This document shows positions 55,069 to 63,542 of a stretch of 64,000 nt of DNA, one piece after another. This stretch comes from an uncultured Lachnospiraceae bacterium. GTDB lineage: Bacteria; Bacillota; Clostridia; Lachnospirales; Lachnospiraceae. A program made the translations under genes and the position numbers. The stretch's first letter is position 1, and each line of letters starts with the position of its first letter. The stretch is taken from NCBI GenBank assembly GCA_910577785.1, contig CAJTNT010000020.1, forward strand, positions 1-64,000, written 5' to 3'. The notes under the pieces are model-generated. The model had not been told where the DNA came from. It ran no database searches and saw nothing but the letters and a program-made list of their open reading frames with translations.

Positions 55069-55698
55069 TTATACTCCAAAAATAGCTAACGCAGCTCTGA
55101 CCATTGCCCCTAATACCGCGTCGTTTACCAAATTCAGCGGTTCTCTTAGGATGCCTGTGTACAGGCACAGCACCAGGATGGGCATGGCAAATCTCCCTAC
55201 GCGCCCATAAAATCCCCGTACCCCCGGAACCAGTTCTTCCAGCACATGGGAGCCATCCAGAGGCGGAACCGGAATCAGGTTAAACGTCCCCAGCCCAATA
55301 TTGATGACTGCCAGATAATAAAACCAATCGCCCCTATACCCTGCCATACTCACTGCCACATACAGCAGCAGCCCCAGAAAAGCCAGCAGATAATTCACCA
55401 GAGGCCCTGCCAGCGATACCAGGACAGTTCCCACTTTCCGGCTCTTATAGCTGCCCGGATTAATCTGGACAGGCTTGGCCCATCCCATCCCAAACAGCAG
55501 CAGGCACAGCGTCCCCACAATATCCAGGTGCGCCAAGGGATTCAGGCTCAGCCGTCCATCCCGCTTCGGCGTAGGATCCCCCAACTTATATGACACAAAC
55601 CCATGCGCAAACTCATGGCAGGTAATCGCCGCCAAAATTGCCGGGATTATGTACAGCATACCCTTTAAACCTTCCACGGAAAATAAATTCCTCAGCAT
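55069..55698 (-). CDS. M50 site-2-protease family membrane peptidase
   Basis: A 209-residue integral membrane zinc protease of the short M50 type found widely in Firmicutes. The HEFAH motif (His28, Glu29, His32) lies in the first helix, and the third ligand region NLIPVPPLDGSHVL near residue 145. About five hydrophobic helices are present and no PDZ domain is. The physiological substrate of this subgroup is not established. GGATGGAG precedes the ATG. It is encoded upstream of the FIST operon on the same strand, with a 77-base gap. Confidence 0.9.
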   Translation of the reverse strand: MLRNLFSVEGLKGMLYIIPAILAAITCHEFAHGFVSYKLGDPTPKRDGRLSLNPLAHLDIVGTLCLLLFGMGWAKPVQINPGSYKSRKVGTVLVSLAGPLVNYLLAFLGLLLYVAVSMAGYRGDWFYYLAVINIGLGTFNLIPVPPLDGSHVLEELVPGVRGFYGRVGRFAMPILVLCLYTGILREPLNLVNDAVLGAMVRAALAIFGV

Positions 55699-55803
55699 AT
55701 CTCCATCCTTTCTCCTTGCCTGCTTTATCCAAACAATGGGCAGATTTTCTCAAGTATAACACATATCCTGAATTTCATCCAGTATATTTTTTAAAAAGGA
55801 AAA

Positions 55804-55833
55804 GGAGCGTGTTCCAATGGAAAGGAATACGCC
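55804..55833 (-). terminator. Terminator downstream of spoVG
   Basis: GGAGCGTGTTCC and GGAA..AATACGCC pair with a two-base bulge; the minus strand continues CTTTTCCTTTTT. Confidence 0.55.
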
Positions 55834-55945
55834 CCACCTATTCGTGCGGCACAAAAAGTCCCGCCTATGTACTTCGTAATGCTTCCTGCAGCCTGCACAC
55901 GTCTGCCTCTGCCCGCTTCCTGGATGCAGGCGCTGTACACCTCCC

Positions 55946-56206
55946 TTACATTTCTGCCTCCGCCCGGTACTGCTCCAATATAATCTGCTGTATCCGTTCC
56001 CTCGTCTCTGAATTGATTGGGTGTGCGATATCGCGGTATTCACCGTCCATCGCTTTCCTGCTGGGCATGGCAATAAACAGGCCTTTCTCGCCCTCAATCA
56101 CCTTGATGTCGTGGACGACAAATTCGTCGTCAATCGTGATAGAAACCACTGCCCGCATTTTTCCTTCTTTTTCTACTTTACGGATCCTTACATCTGTTAT
56201 CTGCAT
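55946..56206 (-). CDS. spoVG: Septation/regulatory protein SpoVG
   Basis: An 86-residue nucleic-acid-binding regulator. It is known to affect asymmetric septation and spore cortex in Bacillus and virulence or metabolism in other Firmicutes. The full family core is present: MQITDVRIRKVEKEGKMRA, SITIDDEFVVHDIKVIEG and FIAMPSRK. The usual acidic C-terminal extension is short. GGGGGCGG precedes the ATG. It begins 69 bases after the glgD stop and may be read from the glg transcript. Confidence 0.96.
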   Translation of the reverse strand: MQITDVRIRKVEKEGKMRAVVSITIDDEFVVHDIKVIEGEKGLFIAMPSRKAMDGEYRDIAHPINSETRERIQQIILEQYRAEAEM

Positions 56207-56274
56207 ATTTCCGCCCCCTTTTATGCCATTTTTCCTTTCCGCTGCATCCAGCCGACAGCCGCATACGGCAAAGG

Positions 56275-57390
56275 TTAAATCACATATCTTTCGTTGTGCT
56301 CATACACGACCTTGATGCCGTCGCCGCCGCTGAAATAAGTGTTGGCCCGCAGCGTATCCCGGCTTTCTACAATACAATTCTCTATATGTGTGTTATCTCC
56401 AATATAGACGTCGTTTAAAATAATGGAATTCTTAATCACGCAGTTCTTGCCCACAAAAACCTTCTTGAACAGGATGGAGTTCTCCACCTTGCTGTTAATG
56501 ATGCACCCGCTCGAAATCAGGCTGTTACGCACCTCGGAGCCTACGTTGTACTTGGCCGGCGGCAGATCGTCCACCTTAGAGTAAATCTTCGGCTCACCGC
56601 GGAAATATGCCCGTACTCCCGGCTCCAGAAAGTCCATATTCGTCTGGTAATAAGATTCCACCGTTGCAATGTTGCTCCAATATTCTTCCATCTTGTAGCC
56701 ATAAATCCGCTTCATGTTCTTGTAACGGATTAAAATATCGGTCACGAAGTCATAACGCCCTTCTTCGGCACAGCGCTCCAGCATCTCAATCAGCTGCCTG
56801 CGGCGGATGACATAAATCCCCGCTGAAATCGTATTGGACTGCGCCACCATTGGCTTCTCTTCAAACTCCACAATCCGCGAATCCTCATTCATGCGCACCA
56901 CGCCAAAGCGGCTCACGTCCTCCCCAACGGGCATATCCTTGCAGACAATCGTAATATCCGCCTTCTTGCTGATATGGTATTCCAGCACCTTGCCGTAATC
57001 CATCTTGTAGACACAGTCCCCTGCCGTGATGATTACATAAGGCTCATGGCTCCTCTTGAGGAAATCCAGGTTCCGGTACATAGCGTCCGCCGTACCCCGG
57101 TACCACCAGGCGTTGTCAGAAGTAACGGTAGGGTTGAATACATAAAGCCCCCCCTGCTTCCTGCCGAAATCCCACCATTTGGAAGAGCTTAGGTGCTCAT
57201 TGAGGCTCCTGGCATTGTACTGTGCCAGCACGGCCACTTTCTGGATATGGGAGTTGCTCATGTTGCTCAGCGCAAAATCAATGCACCGGTAGCTTCCGCC
57301 AATGGGCATGGCCGCGATGGCCCTTTTCTTGGAAAGCTCCTGAATCTTACTGTTGTTCCCACCTGCTAAAATAATCCCTAATGCCTTCAT
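56275..57390 (-). CDS. glgD: GlgD subunit of glucose-1-phosphate adenylyltransferase
   Basis: The partner of GlgC in the Firmicutes ADP-glucose pyrophosphorylase. GlgD is generally poorly active alone and raises activity in the GlgC/GlgD heterotetramer. The 371 residues have the nucleotidyltransferase N-terminus with an altered pyrophosphate loop (ILAGGNNSKIQELSKKRAIAAMP) and a C-terminal left-handed beta helix (NSKVENSILFKKVFVGKN). The start overlaps the glgC stop (ATGA), so the subunits are coupled. Confidence 0.94.
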   Translation of the reverse strand: MKALGIILAGGNNSKIQELSKKRAIAAMPIGGSYRCIDFALSNMSNSHIQKVAVLAQYNARSLNEHLSSSKWWDFGRKQGGLYVFNPTVTSDNAWWYRGTADAMYRNLDFLKRSHEPYVIITAGDCVYKMDYGKVLEYHISKKADITIVCKDMPVGEDVSRFGVVRMNEDSRIVEFEEKPMVAQSNTISAGIYVIRRRQLIEMLERCAEEGRYDFVTDILIRYKNMKRIYGYKMEEYWSNIATVESYYQTNMDFLEPGVRAYFRGEPKIYSKVDDLPPAKYNVGSEVRNSLISSGCIINSKVENSILFKKVFVGKNCVIKNSIILNDVYIGDNTHIENCIVESRDTLRANTYFSGGDGIKVVYEHNERYVI

Positions 57391-58661
57391 ACTATGTCAC
57401 CTGCCTTAACAATAGATTCTCCGCTTGCCAAAATGCCATCTGGATAGTCTTCCCTCGCCGTCACGCCTGCAATCGCCGTATTTTTGCCGACTTTCACGCC
57501 GGACGGGATAACAGAATCTTCCCCAATGGTCACAAGGCCAAAAGAATAAACGCTTTTGTTCATCTTGTTCTCCACCTCTTCGCCAACCCCAAGCTCTACG
57601 TTGTCGCCAATCTTTACATTTTCTGCAATAATGGACTTTGTAATCGTCACATTATCACCAATCACCGTATCCCGCATAATTATGGAATCGTACACCACGG
57701 AGTTCTTGCCAATCGTCACGCCGGAGCCTATGACAGACCCATGCACTTCGCCGTAAATCTCAGCTCCCTCCCCGATGATGCACCGCTCTGTCACTGCATC
57801 CGCCGCAATATACTGCGGCTCAATGGCATCGCTCTTGGTGTAAATCTTCCAATATTCTTCATACAGGTTAAATTCCGGGATTAGGTCAATCAGCTCCATA
57901 TTTGCTTCCCAGTACGAGCCAAGGGTTCCCACATCCTTCCAGTACCCATTGTACTCATACGCGAAAAGCCTACGGCCATTCTCCCGGCAGTATGGGATGA
58001 TATGCTTGCCGAAGTCACAGTTGCTCTGCTCTGACATCGTCACCAGGGCTTCCTTCAGCACGCTCCAGTTAAAAATGTAAATTCCCATAGACGCCAAGTT
58101 GCTCCTAGGATTCTCCGGCTTCTCTTCAAACTCCATAATCTGTTTGTTTTCATCCGTAATGACGAGCCCAAAACGGCTGGCCTCTTCCCATGGCACCGGC
58201 ATAGCGGCTATGGTGACGTCTGCATGGTTCTCCTTGTGGAAATCCAGCATTACTTCATAGTTCATCTTGTAAATATGGTCTCCGGAAAGAATCAATACAT
58301 ATTCTGGGTTATAGCTGTCGATATAATTCAGGTTCTGGTAAATTGCATTCGCCGTCCCTGTATACCATTCACTGTTATCGCTTTTCTCATAGGGCGGAAG
58401 CACTGTCACCCCGCCATTATTACGATCTAAATCCCAGGGGATGCCAATCCCGATATGGGCATTTAACCGCAAAGGCTGATACTGCGTCAGCACGCCTACC
58501 GTGTCTATCCCGGAGTTTACACAGTTACTCAATGGAAAATCAATAATCCGATACTTGCCGCCAAATGCTACGGCAGGCTTGGCTACGTCGGAAGTCAATA
58601 CGCCTAAACGGCTTCCCTGGCCGCCTGCTAAGAGCATGGCAATCATTTCTTTGCGAATCAT
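57387..58661 (-). CDS. glgC: Glucose-1-phosphate adenylyltransferase GlgC
   Basis: The catalytic subunit making ADP-glucose for glycogen synthesis. The 424 residues contain MLLAGGQGSRLGVLTSDVAKPAV, a GGKYRIIDFPLSNC segment, GDHIYKMNY, FEEKPENP and the C-terminal beta-helix domain. The start is placed at 58661, six bases after GAGGTG; an in-frame GTG lies three codons upstream. glgD overlaps directly downstream. Glycogen synthase and branching enzyme are not in the window. Confidence 0.96.
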   Translation of the reverse strand: MIRKEMIAMLLAGGQGSRLGVLTSDVAKPAVAFGGKYRIIDFPLSNCVNSGIDTVGVLTQYQPLRLNAHIGIGIPWDLDRNNGGVTVLPPYEKSDNSEWYTGTANAIYQNLNYIDSYNPEYVLILSGDHIYKMNYEVMLDFHKENHADVTIAAMPVPWEEASRFGLVITDENKQIMEFEEKPENPRSNLASMGIYIFNWSVLKEALVTMSEQSNCDFGKHIIPYCRENGRRLFAYEYNGYWKDVGTLGSYWEANMELIDLIPEFNLYEEYWKIYTKSDAIEPQYIAADAVTERCIIGEGAEIYGEVHGSVIGSGVTIGKNSVVYDSIIMRDTVIGDNVTITKSIIAENVKIGDNVELGVGEEVENKMNKSVYSFGLVTIGEDSVIPSGVKVGKNTAIAGVTAREDYPDGILASGESIVKAGDIV

Positions 58662-58717
58662 GTCCCTCACCTCTCGTCAATATATTTCTTTCTTCTATGG
58701 TTTATGCCCGTAAAGTA

Positions 58718-58726
58718 ATTATAGCA
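58718..58726 (-). promoter_or_regulatory. Extended -10 promoter of glgCD
   Basis: On the minus strand TGCTATAAT (TGn plus a perfect -10 box) lies about 60 bases before the glgC start. No good -35 box was found. Confidence 0.5.
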
Positions 58727-58877
58727 TAAAAGAATGGATTCGTACACATATTTCACAAAATTTCTTGCAGAAAAAAGCTATTTTTGTCATATCGTACAAT
58801 AAAGAGGGAGGATTTTTCATAAAAATGGCAGGTTTCTGTGGAAAGGGGTGGGAAAAATTGCATTCGTGGGGGTGGGT

Positions 58878-59027
58878 GGCCATACAGAACGCTACGGAAG
58901 CGGGAAGGCCGCAACGGAAACGCGCTCCCGCTCCGATCGGAACGCAGCAGTACTAAGCTCGAAAACACCTCGCTAAGTACTGGCGTTCCTTTAGGGTTTC
59001 CTTATGCGGCCTTCCCGCTTCCTCCGC
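58878..59027. repeat. Covarying structured repeat, copy 2
   Basis: The same fold as the copy at 29657: an 18-bp stem (58896-58913 with 59005-59022), GGAAAC/GTTTCC (58916-58921 with 58996-59001), GGAACGC/GCGTTCC (58939-58945 with 58983-58989) and an AGTACT-closed inner hairpin. Same orientation as copy 1. Here it lies in a gene-free 0.9-kb gap between divergently transcribed glgC and murC. Confidence 0.85.
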
Positions 59028-59103
59028 TACAGCATGATAAACTCTACGTTTTCTTGCTTTTCTGTTACAGCATGATAAACTCTACGTTTTCTTGCTTTTC
59101 TGC
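59028..59103. repeat. Two tandem 38-bp repeats
   Basis: A 38-bp unit beginning TACAGCATGATAAAC is repeated almost perfectly (59028-59065, 59066-59103), then a degenerate third unit. They directly follow structured repeat copy 2; weaker repeats of like period follow copy 1. Confidence 0.85.
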
Positions 59104-59243
59104 TGTAATCTGAAAACTTATACGTTTCCTTGCATAACGAAAATTTCTCCACTCTGCGAAATCCCCACACAATTTAATTTGCAAAATATGAGAAGGTGGT
59201 ATAGAATAGAAAAAGAAATGCTGCACATCTCTGAAATCAAAAG

Positions 59244-59338
59244 TTCAGAAAGTACGCAATATAATCTTTCAGAAAGCACGCATTATACTTTTAGAAAGTA
59301 CAAAGTATAAACTTTTAAAATGTACCAATGATAAACTT
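59244..59338. repeat. Four imperfect 23-25 bp tandem repeats
   Basis: Units start near 59244, 59268, 59291 and 59314, with the shared pattern TTCAGAAAGTACGCA...TATAA-CTT decaying along the array. The layout is iteron-like. No protein is known to bind it. Confidence 0.7.
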
Positions 59339-59344
59339 TCGTAG

Positions 59345-59464
59345 CCAACGCCAGCTGGTTTGGACGCGCCATCCTTCCGGGGATACGCCTCCCTTAGCGA
59401 TTAGTTTGCCGGAGCGTTGCCCCGTCTGCGTGGGGGATGGCGCGGCCGAACCAGCGTACGTTAT
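59345..59464. repeat. Long imperfect hairpin upstream of murC
   Basis: GCTGGTTTGGACGCGCCATCC (59354-59374) pairs with the inverse segment at 59435-59455 with one mismatch and one wobble, and the pairing extends outward to AACG/CGTT. The 60-base loop can form further GC-rich stems. It shares no clear sequence with the covarying repeats. It would be in the murC leader if transcription starts upstream. Confidence 0.6.
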
Positions 59465-59595
59465 CCAGAAAACTTATTTCTGTAACAATTCATTGATGCA
59501 CAGCAAATAACTGAAAGGCCTTGAATCCGTATTTGGAGTATCACAGGGAATTTGGGGCTTCATCAAAATCTATGAAAAGAATGGCAGGGAGAACT

Positions 59596-60975
59596 ATGTA
59601 TCGTATTGATTTTAAGAAACCTACGCATTTGCACTTTATTGGCGTCGGCGGCATCAGCATGAGCGGGCTGGCGGAGATCCTGCTGAAGGAGGGCTTTGAG
59701 ATTTCCGGCTCGGACGCCAGGGAATCGGAACTGACAAGGCACCTGGAGGGGATGGGGGCAGCTGTCTGCTATGGGCAGCGTGCTTCTAATCTCAAGGAAG
59801 ACGTGGACGCTGTCGTCTATACGGCGGCTATCCATCCGGATAACCCAGAACTGCAGGCGGCAGCCGCCAGGGGGATCCCTACGCTTAGCCGGGCGGAGCT
59901 GCTGGGGCAGATTATGGGGAATTATAGGGAATCTGTCGCCGTGGCCGGCACGCATGGGAAGACAACGGTCACTTCCATGCTGACACATATCCTGCTGGAA
60001 GCCGAGGCAGATCCTACCATATCGGTGGGGGGGATCTTAAAGGCGATCCAAGGCAATATCCGCGTTGGGGACTCAGATGTATTTGTAACGGAAGCATGTG
60101 AGTATACCAACAGTTTTCTGCATTTTTATCCCAAATATGGCTTGATTTTAAATATTGAAGAAGATCATATGGATTTTTTCAAGGACTTGGCGGAGATACG
60201 GGACTCCTTCCGGCGGTTTGCGGGAAATATTCCAGCGGGGGGGAGCCTTATCATCAACCATGAGATTGCGGGCTGGGAAGAAATTGTTGCGGGGCTTCCC
60301 TGTAAGGCCATTACCTATGGGCTGGAAGCCCCAGCGGATTATTCTGCCGGCCAGCTGGAATATCAGGGTTCTGGATGCCCCAGCTTTGTGCTGATGCATA
60401 GGGAGGTACCAGTAGGGCGCATTTCCCTGGCCGTGCCAGGGCGGCACAATGCTTCCAATGCCGTAGCCGCCTGTGCCACAGCCCTGGAGATGGGGATATC
60501 CTTTGCTGTGATCCAGAAGGCTTTAAGCGGGTTTGGGGGGACTGCGCGCCGCTTTGAGCACAAGGGTATGCTGGGGGGGATTATGATTGTGGACGACTAT
60601 GCGCACCATCCCACGGAAATCAGCGCCACGCTGGCGGCAGCCAGAAACTGCGGGCGGCAGCGGATTGTCTGCGTGTTCCAGCCGCACACCTATACGCGCA
60701 CCCTGGCTTTTATGGATGATTTTGCCCACAGCCTGGCGGCGGCAGATCTGGTGGTGCTGGCGGATATCTATGCCGCCCGCGAGACAGACACGCTTGGAAT
60801 CAGTTCGCGGGATCTCCAGAAAAAGTTACAAAATTTGGGCTGTGAATGCCATTATTTTCCCTCTTTTGACGAAATTGAAAATTTCCTGTTAAAAAATTGT
60901 ATAAACGGTGATTTGTTGATAACTATGGGCGCCGGAGACATTGTACAAGTAGGGGAACACCTGCTTGGGCATTAG
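59596..60975 (+). CDS. murC: UDP-N-acetylmuramate--L-alanine ligase
   Basis: It adds L-alanine to UDP-MurNAc, the first peptide step of peptidoglycan precursor synthesis. The 459 residues carry the N-terminal LHFIGVGGISMSGLAEIL nucleotide fold, the ATP-binding AGTHGKTTVTSM, the central EACEYTNSF and NIEEDHMDFF motifs, and VDDYAHHPTEI in the C-terminal domain. I take the ATG at 59596, shortly after AGGGAG; the frame extends to a TTG at 59521, giving an unusually long N-terminus. A terminator follows at once. Confidence 0.95.
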   Translation: MYRIDFKKPTHLHFIGVGGISMSGLAEILLKEGFEISGSDARESELTRHLEGMGAAVCYGQRASNLKEDVDAVVYTAAIHPDNPELQAAAARGIPTLSRAELLGQIMGNYRESVAVAGTHGKTTVTSMLTHILLEAEADPTISVGGILKAIQGNIRVGDSDVFVTEACEYTNSFLHFYPKYGLILNIEEDHMDFFKDLAEIRDSFRRFAGNIPAGGSLIINHEIAGWEEIVAGLPCKAITYGLEAPADYSAGQLEYQGSGCPSFVLMHREVPVGRISLAVPGRHNASNAVAACATALEMGISFAVIQKALSGFGGTARRFEHKGMLGGIMIVDDYAHHPTEISATLAAARNCGRQRIVCVFQPHTYTRTLAFMDDFAHSLAAADLVVLADIYAARETDTLGISSRDLQKKLQNLGCECHYFPSFDEIENFLLKNCINGDLLITMGAGDIVQVGEHLLGH

Positions 60976-61149
60976 TTATCCACATTATCCACATTGGATT
61001 GGGGAAAACTTTCCGCATCCAATGTGGATTTTTAAGTTAACATAAGGCACTTTTTCCACTTTTCGACAAGATTCCCCATATTCTGCTAAAATACAGCAAA
61101 TTCCGCAGTTTGCGAAGAGGGCGGCGGATTTTTATCCACATTTTCCACA
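60976..61149 (+). promoter_or_regulatory. Cluster of DnaA-box sequences
   Basis: Perfect TTATCCACA boxes lie at 60976-60984, 60985-60993 (directly abutting) and 61132-61140, followed by a near match TTTTCCACA at 61141-61149. The cluster sits directly before a dnaD-dnaC type gene pair. The second box overlaps the stem of the murC terminator, so part of the signal may be coincidental. Confidence 0.6.
60987..61029 (+). terminator. Terminator of murC
   Basis: A perfect 13-bp stem (ATCCACATTGGAT/ATCCAATGTGGAT) with a 17-nt loop is followed by TTTTAAG. Confidence 0.8.
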
Positions 61150-61224
61150 GTTTCCACAATTGTCCTATCCCCTGGTTTTTCCAGGCATAGAGGAAAATTT
61201 TCACTTCTCATTTTGCCATTTTTA

Positions 61225-61233
61225 TGCTATACT
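61225..61233 (+). promoter_or_regulatory. Extended -10 promoter of the dnaD-like gene
   Basis: TGCTATACT (TGn plus -10 box) lies about 45 bases before the start codon; the -35 position reads TTCTCA, a weak match. Confidence 0.5.
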
Positions 61234-61276
61234 GGAAGCCACACGAAACCACACATAACCGAACCTGGAGGGTATT

Positions 61277-62359
61277 ATGGAAGACATCACTTTATATAAG
61301 GACAACGGGAATTCTACAACGGCAATCCCGAACCGTTTTATTGATGAATATATGACGGCTGCCAATGGAGAATTTGTAAAAATCTATTTATACCTGCTTC
61401 GCTGCATGAACTCGCCAGACTGCAGCTTTTCTGTTTCCAGGACCGCAGATAAGTTCAACCATACGGAAAAGGATATCCAGCGGGCGCTTCGGTACTGGGA
61501 GAAGATGCATCTGCTCCGGTTAGAATACGATGAGGACAAGTCCATCTCTGGCATTTATTTCCTGGATTCCTCTGACGCCCCAGGCCAGGAAGAGAAGGAT
61601 GACGCCGTACCGCTGAAAAAGGCGGACACCAATGCCGCCTTTTCCGCTGGCATGAGCGGGAACGCCGCCTGCCCAAAACCGGTTTATACGGCGAACGACA
61701 TGAAAGCCTTCCGCCAGAAGGAAGAAGTACAGGAGATGCTGTTCGTGGCAGAACGCTACCTTGGGCGCCCGCTTACCCCTACAGATACCCAATCCCTGCT
61801 CTACTGGTACGACGGCCTTGCATTTTCTTCCGACCTGATTGTCTACCTGCTGGAATACTGCATTGCAGGAGGGCACCGCAGCCTGCACTACATGGAGAAG
61901 GTAGCCCTGAACTGGAAGGATGCGGGGATTTCCACCGTGGCGCAGGCCAAACGGACGGCCAATACTTACAGCAAGCTGCGCAACGCTGTCATGAAATCCT
62001 TGGGCATCCACGGCCGCAGCCTGATCCCGGCAGAGGCTGCCTACATAGAAAAATGGAACAAAGACTTTGGCTTTGGGCAGGATATGATTACGGAAGCCTG
62101 CAGCCGCACCATACTGGCCATCCACCAGCCTAATTTTGAATATGCGGACCGCATCCTGGCCAATTGGAGGAAACAGAACATCCGCACGCTGGCAGCCGCT
62201 AGGACGGCCGACAAGGAATTCCAGGCTGCCAGGACGGCTGACAAGGCCGCCAGGCCCGCGCCGGCCAAAGCAGCGGCCGCCAACCGCTTTAACAGCTTCC
62301 CGCAGCGGACTTATAATATGGGACAGCTGGAAGCGGAACTTCTAAACAGCGTACAGTAA
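61277..62359 (+). CDS. DnaD domain replication initiation protein
   Basis: A 360-residue primosomal protein of the DnaD/DnaB family, which remodels origin DNA and helps load the replicative helicase in low-GC Gram-positives. An N-terminal winged-helix part (about 15-95) is followed by a linker and two copies of the C-terminal DnaD domain (about 145-230 and 240-310), each with a YxxxIxxxW-type motif (YMEKVALNW, YADRILANW). The tail is Ala-rich. The GGAGGG site supports the ATG. The loader gene follows 30 bases later. Confidence 0.9.
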   Translation: MEDITLYKDNGNSTTAIPNRFIDEYMTAANGEFVKIYLYLLRCMNSPDCSFSVSRTADKFNHTEKDIQRALRYWEKMHLLRLEYDEDKSISGIYFLDSSDAPGQEEKDDAVPLKKADTNAAFSAGMSGNAACPKPVYTANDMKAFRQKEEVQEMLFVAERYLGRPLTPTDTQSLLYWYDGLAFSSDLIVYLLEYCIAGGHRSLHYMEKVALNWKDAGISTVAQAKRTANTYSKLRNAVMKSLGIHGRSLIPAEAAYIEKWNKDFGFGQDMITEACSRTILAIHQPNFEYADRILANWRKQNIRTLAAARTADKEFQAARTADKAARPAPAKAAAANRFNSFPQRTYNMGQLEAELLNSVQ

Positions 62360-62389
62360 CGAGCTGACCAATTGGACAAGGAGATTCCC

Positions 62390-63385
62390 ATGGCTTTAAG
62401 CAATACACAGTACAACACCTTAATCCGCCGTTATGAAGCAAAGCAGCTGGAAAACCAGCACATTGTCTCTGGGCGTATAAAATCCCTCTATCAGGAGATT
62501 CCCCGCCTCCCCCAGATAGATGCCGCCATTTCTTCGATTTCATTGGAACAGGGCAGGAAGCTTCTGGACGGGGACGCGGGAGCGCTCCAAGACCTGAAGG
62601 CCCAGATTGCCGCCCTCCATGCGGAAAAAGAACAGCTCTTGCTCCGCCATGGCTATCCCAGGGATTATTTTGAGCCGCCCTATGGCTGCCCGGACTGCAA
62701 GGACACCGGATATATCGGCAGCCAGAAATGCCACTGCTTCCAGCAGGCAGCCATTGACCTGGTCTATACCCAGTCCAATATCCGCCAGATTTTAGAACAG
62801 GAGAATTTCCAGCGCCTTTCTTACCAGTATTACCCGGATTCCCTGGTGAACCCTGCCACCAAGCTTTCCAGCCTTGCTACGGCCAAACAGGCCGTAGAAC
62901 TGTGCATGGATTTCATCCGTACCTTCGATGGGGAATTTAAGAACCTGTTTTTCTATGGGGATACGGGGACAGGCAAGACCTTCCTATCGAACTGCGTGGC
63001 GAAGGAGCTATTGGATACGGGGCATTCTGTGATCTATTTCAGTTCTTCCTCACTCTTCCATATCTTCGAAAAGAACGATTTTGGCAGGGAGGAAGGCGTC
63101 AGTGAAGATTACCAGAATATCTTTGGCTGCGATTTGCTGATTATTGATGATTTAGGAACAGAGCTTCCTAATTCCTTTACCACCTCAAGGCTGTTTTTAT
63201 GCCTGAATGAACGCATCTTGCGGCAGAAATCAACGATAATTTCTACCAACCTGGGGCTCCAGCAGCTTGTGGATATTTATTCTGAGCGGACATTTTCGAG
63301 GATTTCCAGCAACTATACGATGATTAAGCTCTTTGGCAACGACATCCGGCTGCAGAAAAAACTGCAGAAACAGCCGCTGCCATAA
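62390..63385 (+). CDS. DnaC/DnaI-type helicase loader ATPase
   Basis: A 331-residue AAA+ protein that should load the replicative helicase. A helical N-terminus carries a four-Cys zinc motif (CPDCKDTGYIGSQKCHC; Cys100, 103, 114, 116). The ATPase domain has Walker A GDTGTGKT (190-197) and Walker B LLIIDDLGTE, and the C-terminus resembles sensor 2 regions (ERTFSRISSNYTMIKLFG). The start is at 62390, with AGGAG six bases upstream; the longer frame begins with TTG. It is coupled by position to the dnaD-like gene. Confidence 0.9.
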   Translation: MALSNTQYNTLIRRYEAKQLENQHIVSGRIKSLYQEIPRLPQIDAAISSISLEQGRKLLDGDAGALQDLKAQIAALHAEKEQLLLRHGYPRDYFEPPYGCPDCKDTGYIGSQKCHCFQQAAIDLVYTQSNIRQILEQENFQRLSYQYYPDSLVNPATKLSSLATAKQAVELCMDFIRTFDGEFKNLFFYGDTGTGKTFLSNCVAKELLDTGHSVIYFSSSSLFHIFEKNDFGREEGVSEDYQNIFGCDLLIIDDLGTELPNSFTTSRLFLCLNERILRQKSTIISTNLGLQQLVDIYSERTFSRISSNYTMIKLFGNDIRLQKKLQKQPLP

Positions 63386-63542
63386 GCAGACTTCCGGAAC
63401 GCAGAAAATCAAATTATGGATGCATTGCTCGCGGAAATAACGAAACAAACAAAACTTCAGGCATCAATGGCCCAAGAATCCACAACCCTATTTTTTCAGG
63501 CACCTATTTAATCTTACATAAAAATCTATGGAGGACATTGCG

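Noticed and set aside
59244..59338. CRISPR array
   Set aside because: Units of 23-25 bp are contiguous with no spacers and decay along the array; no cas gene is near.
60976..61276. Chromosomal replication origin
   Set aside because: DnaA boxes are present, but dnaA, dnaN and an AT-rich unwinding region are not; a regulatory or titration cluster is more likely.
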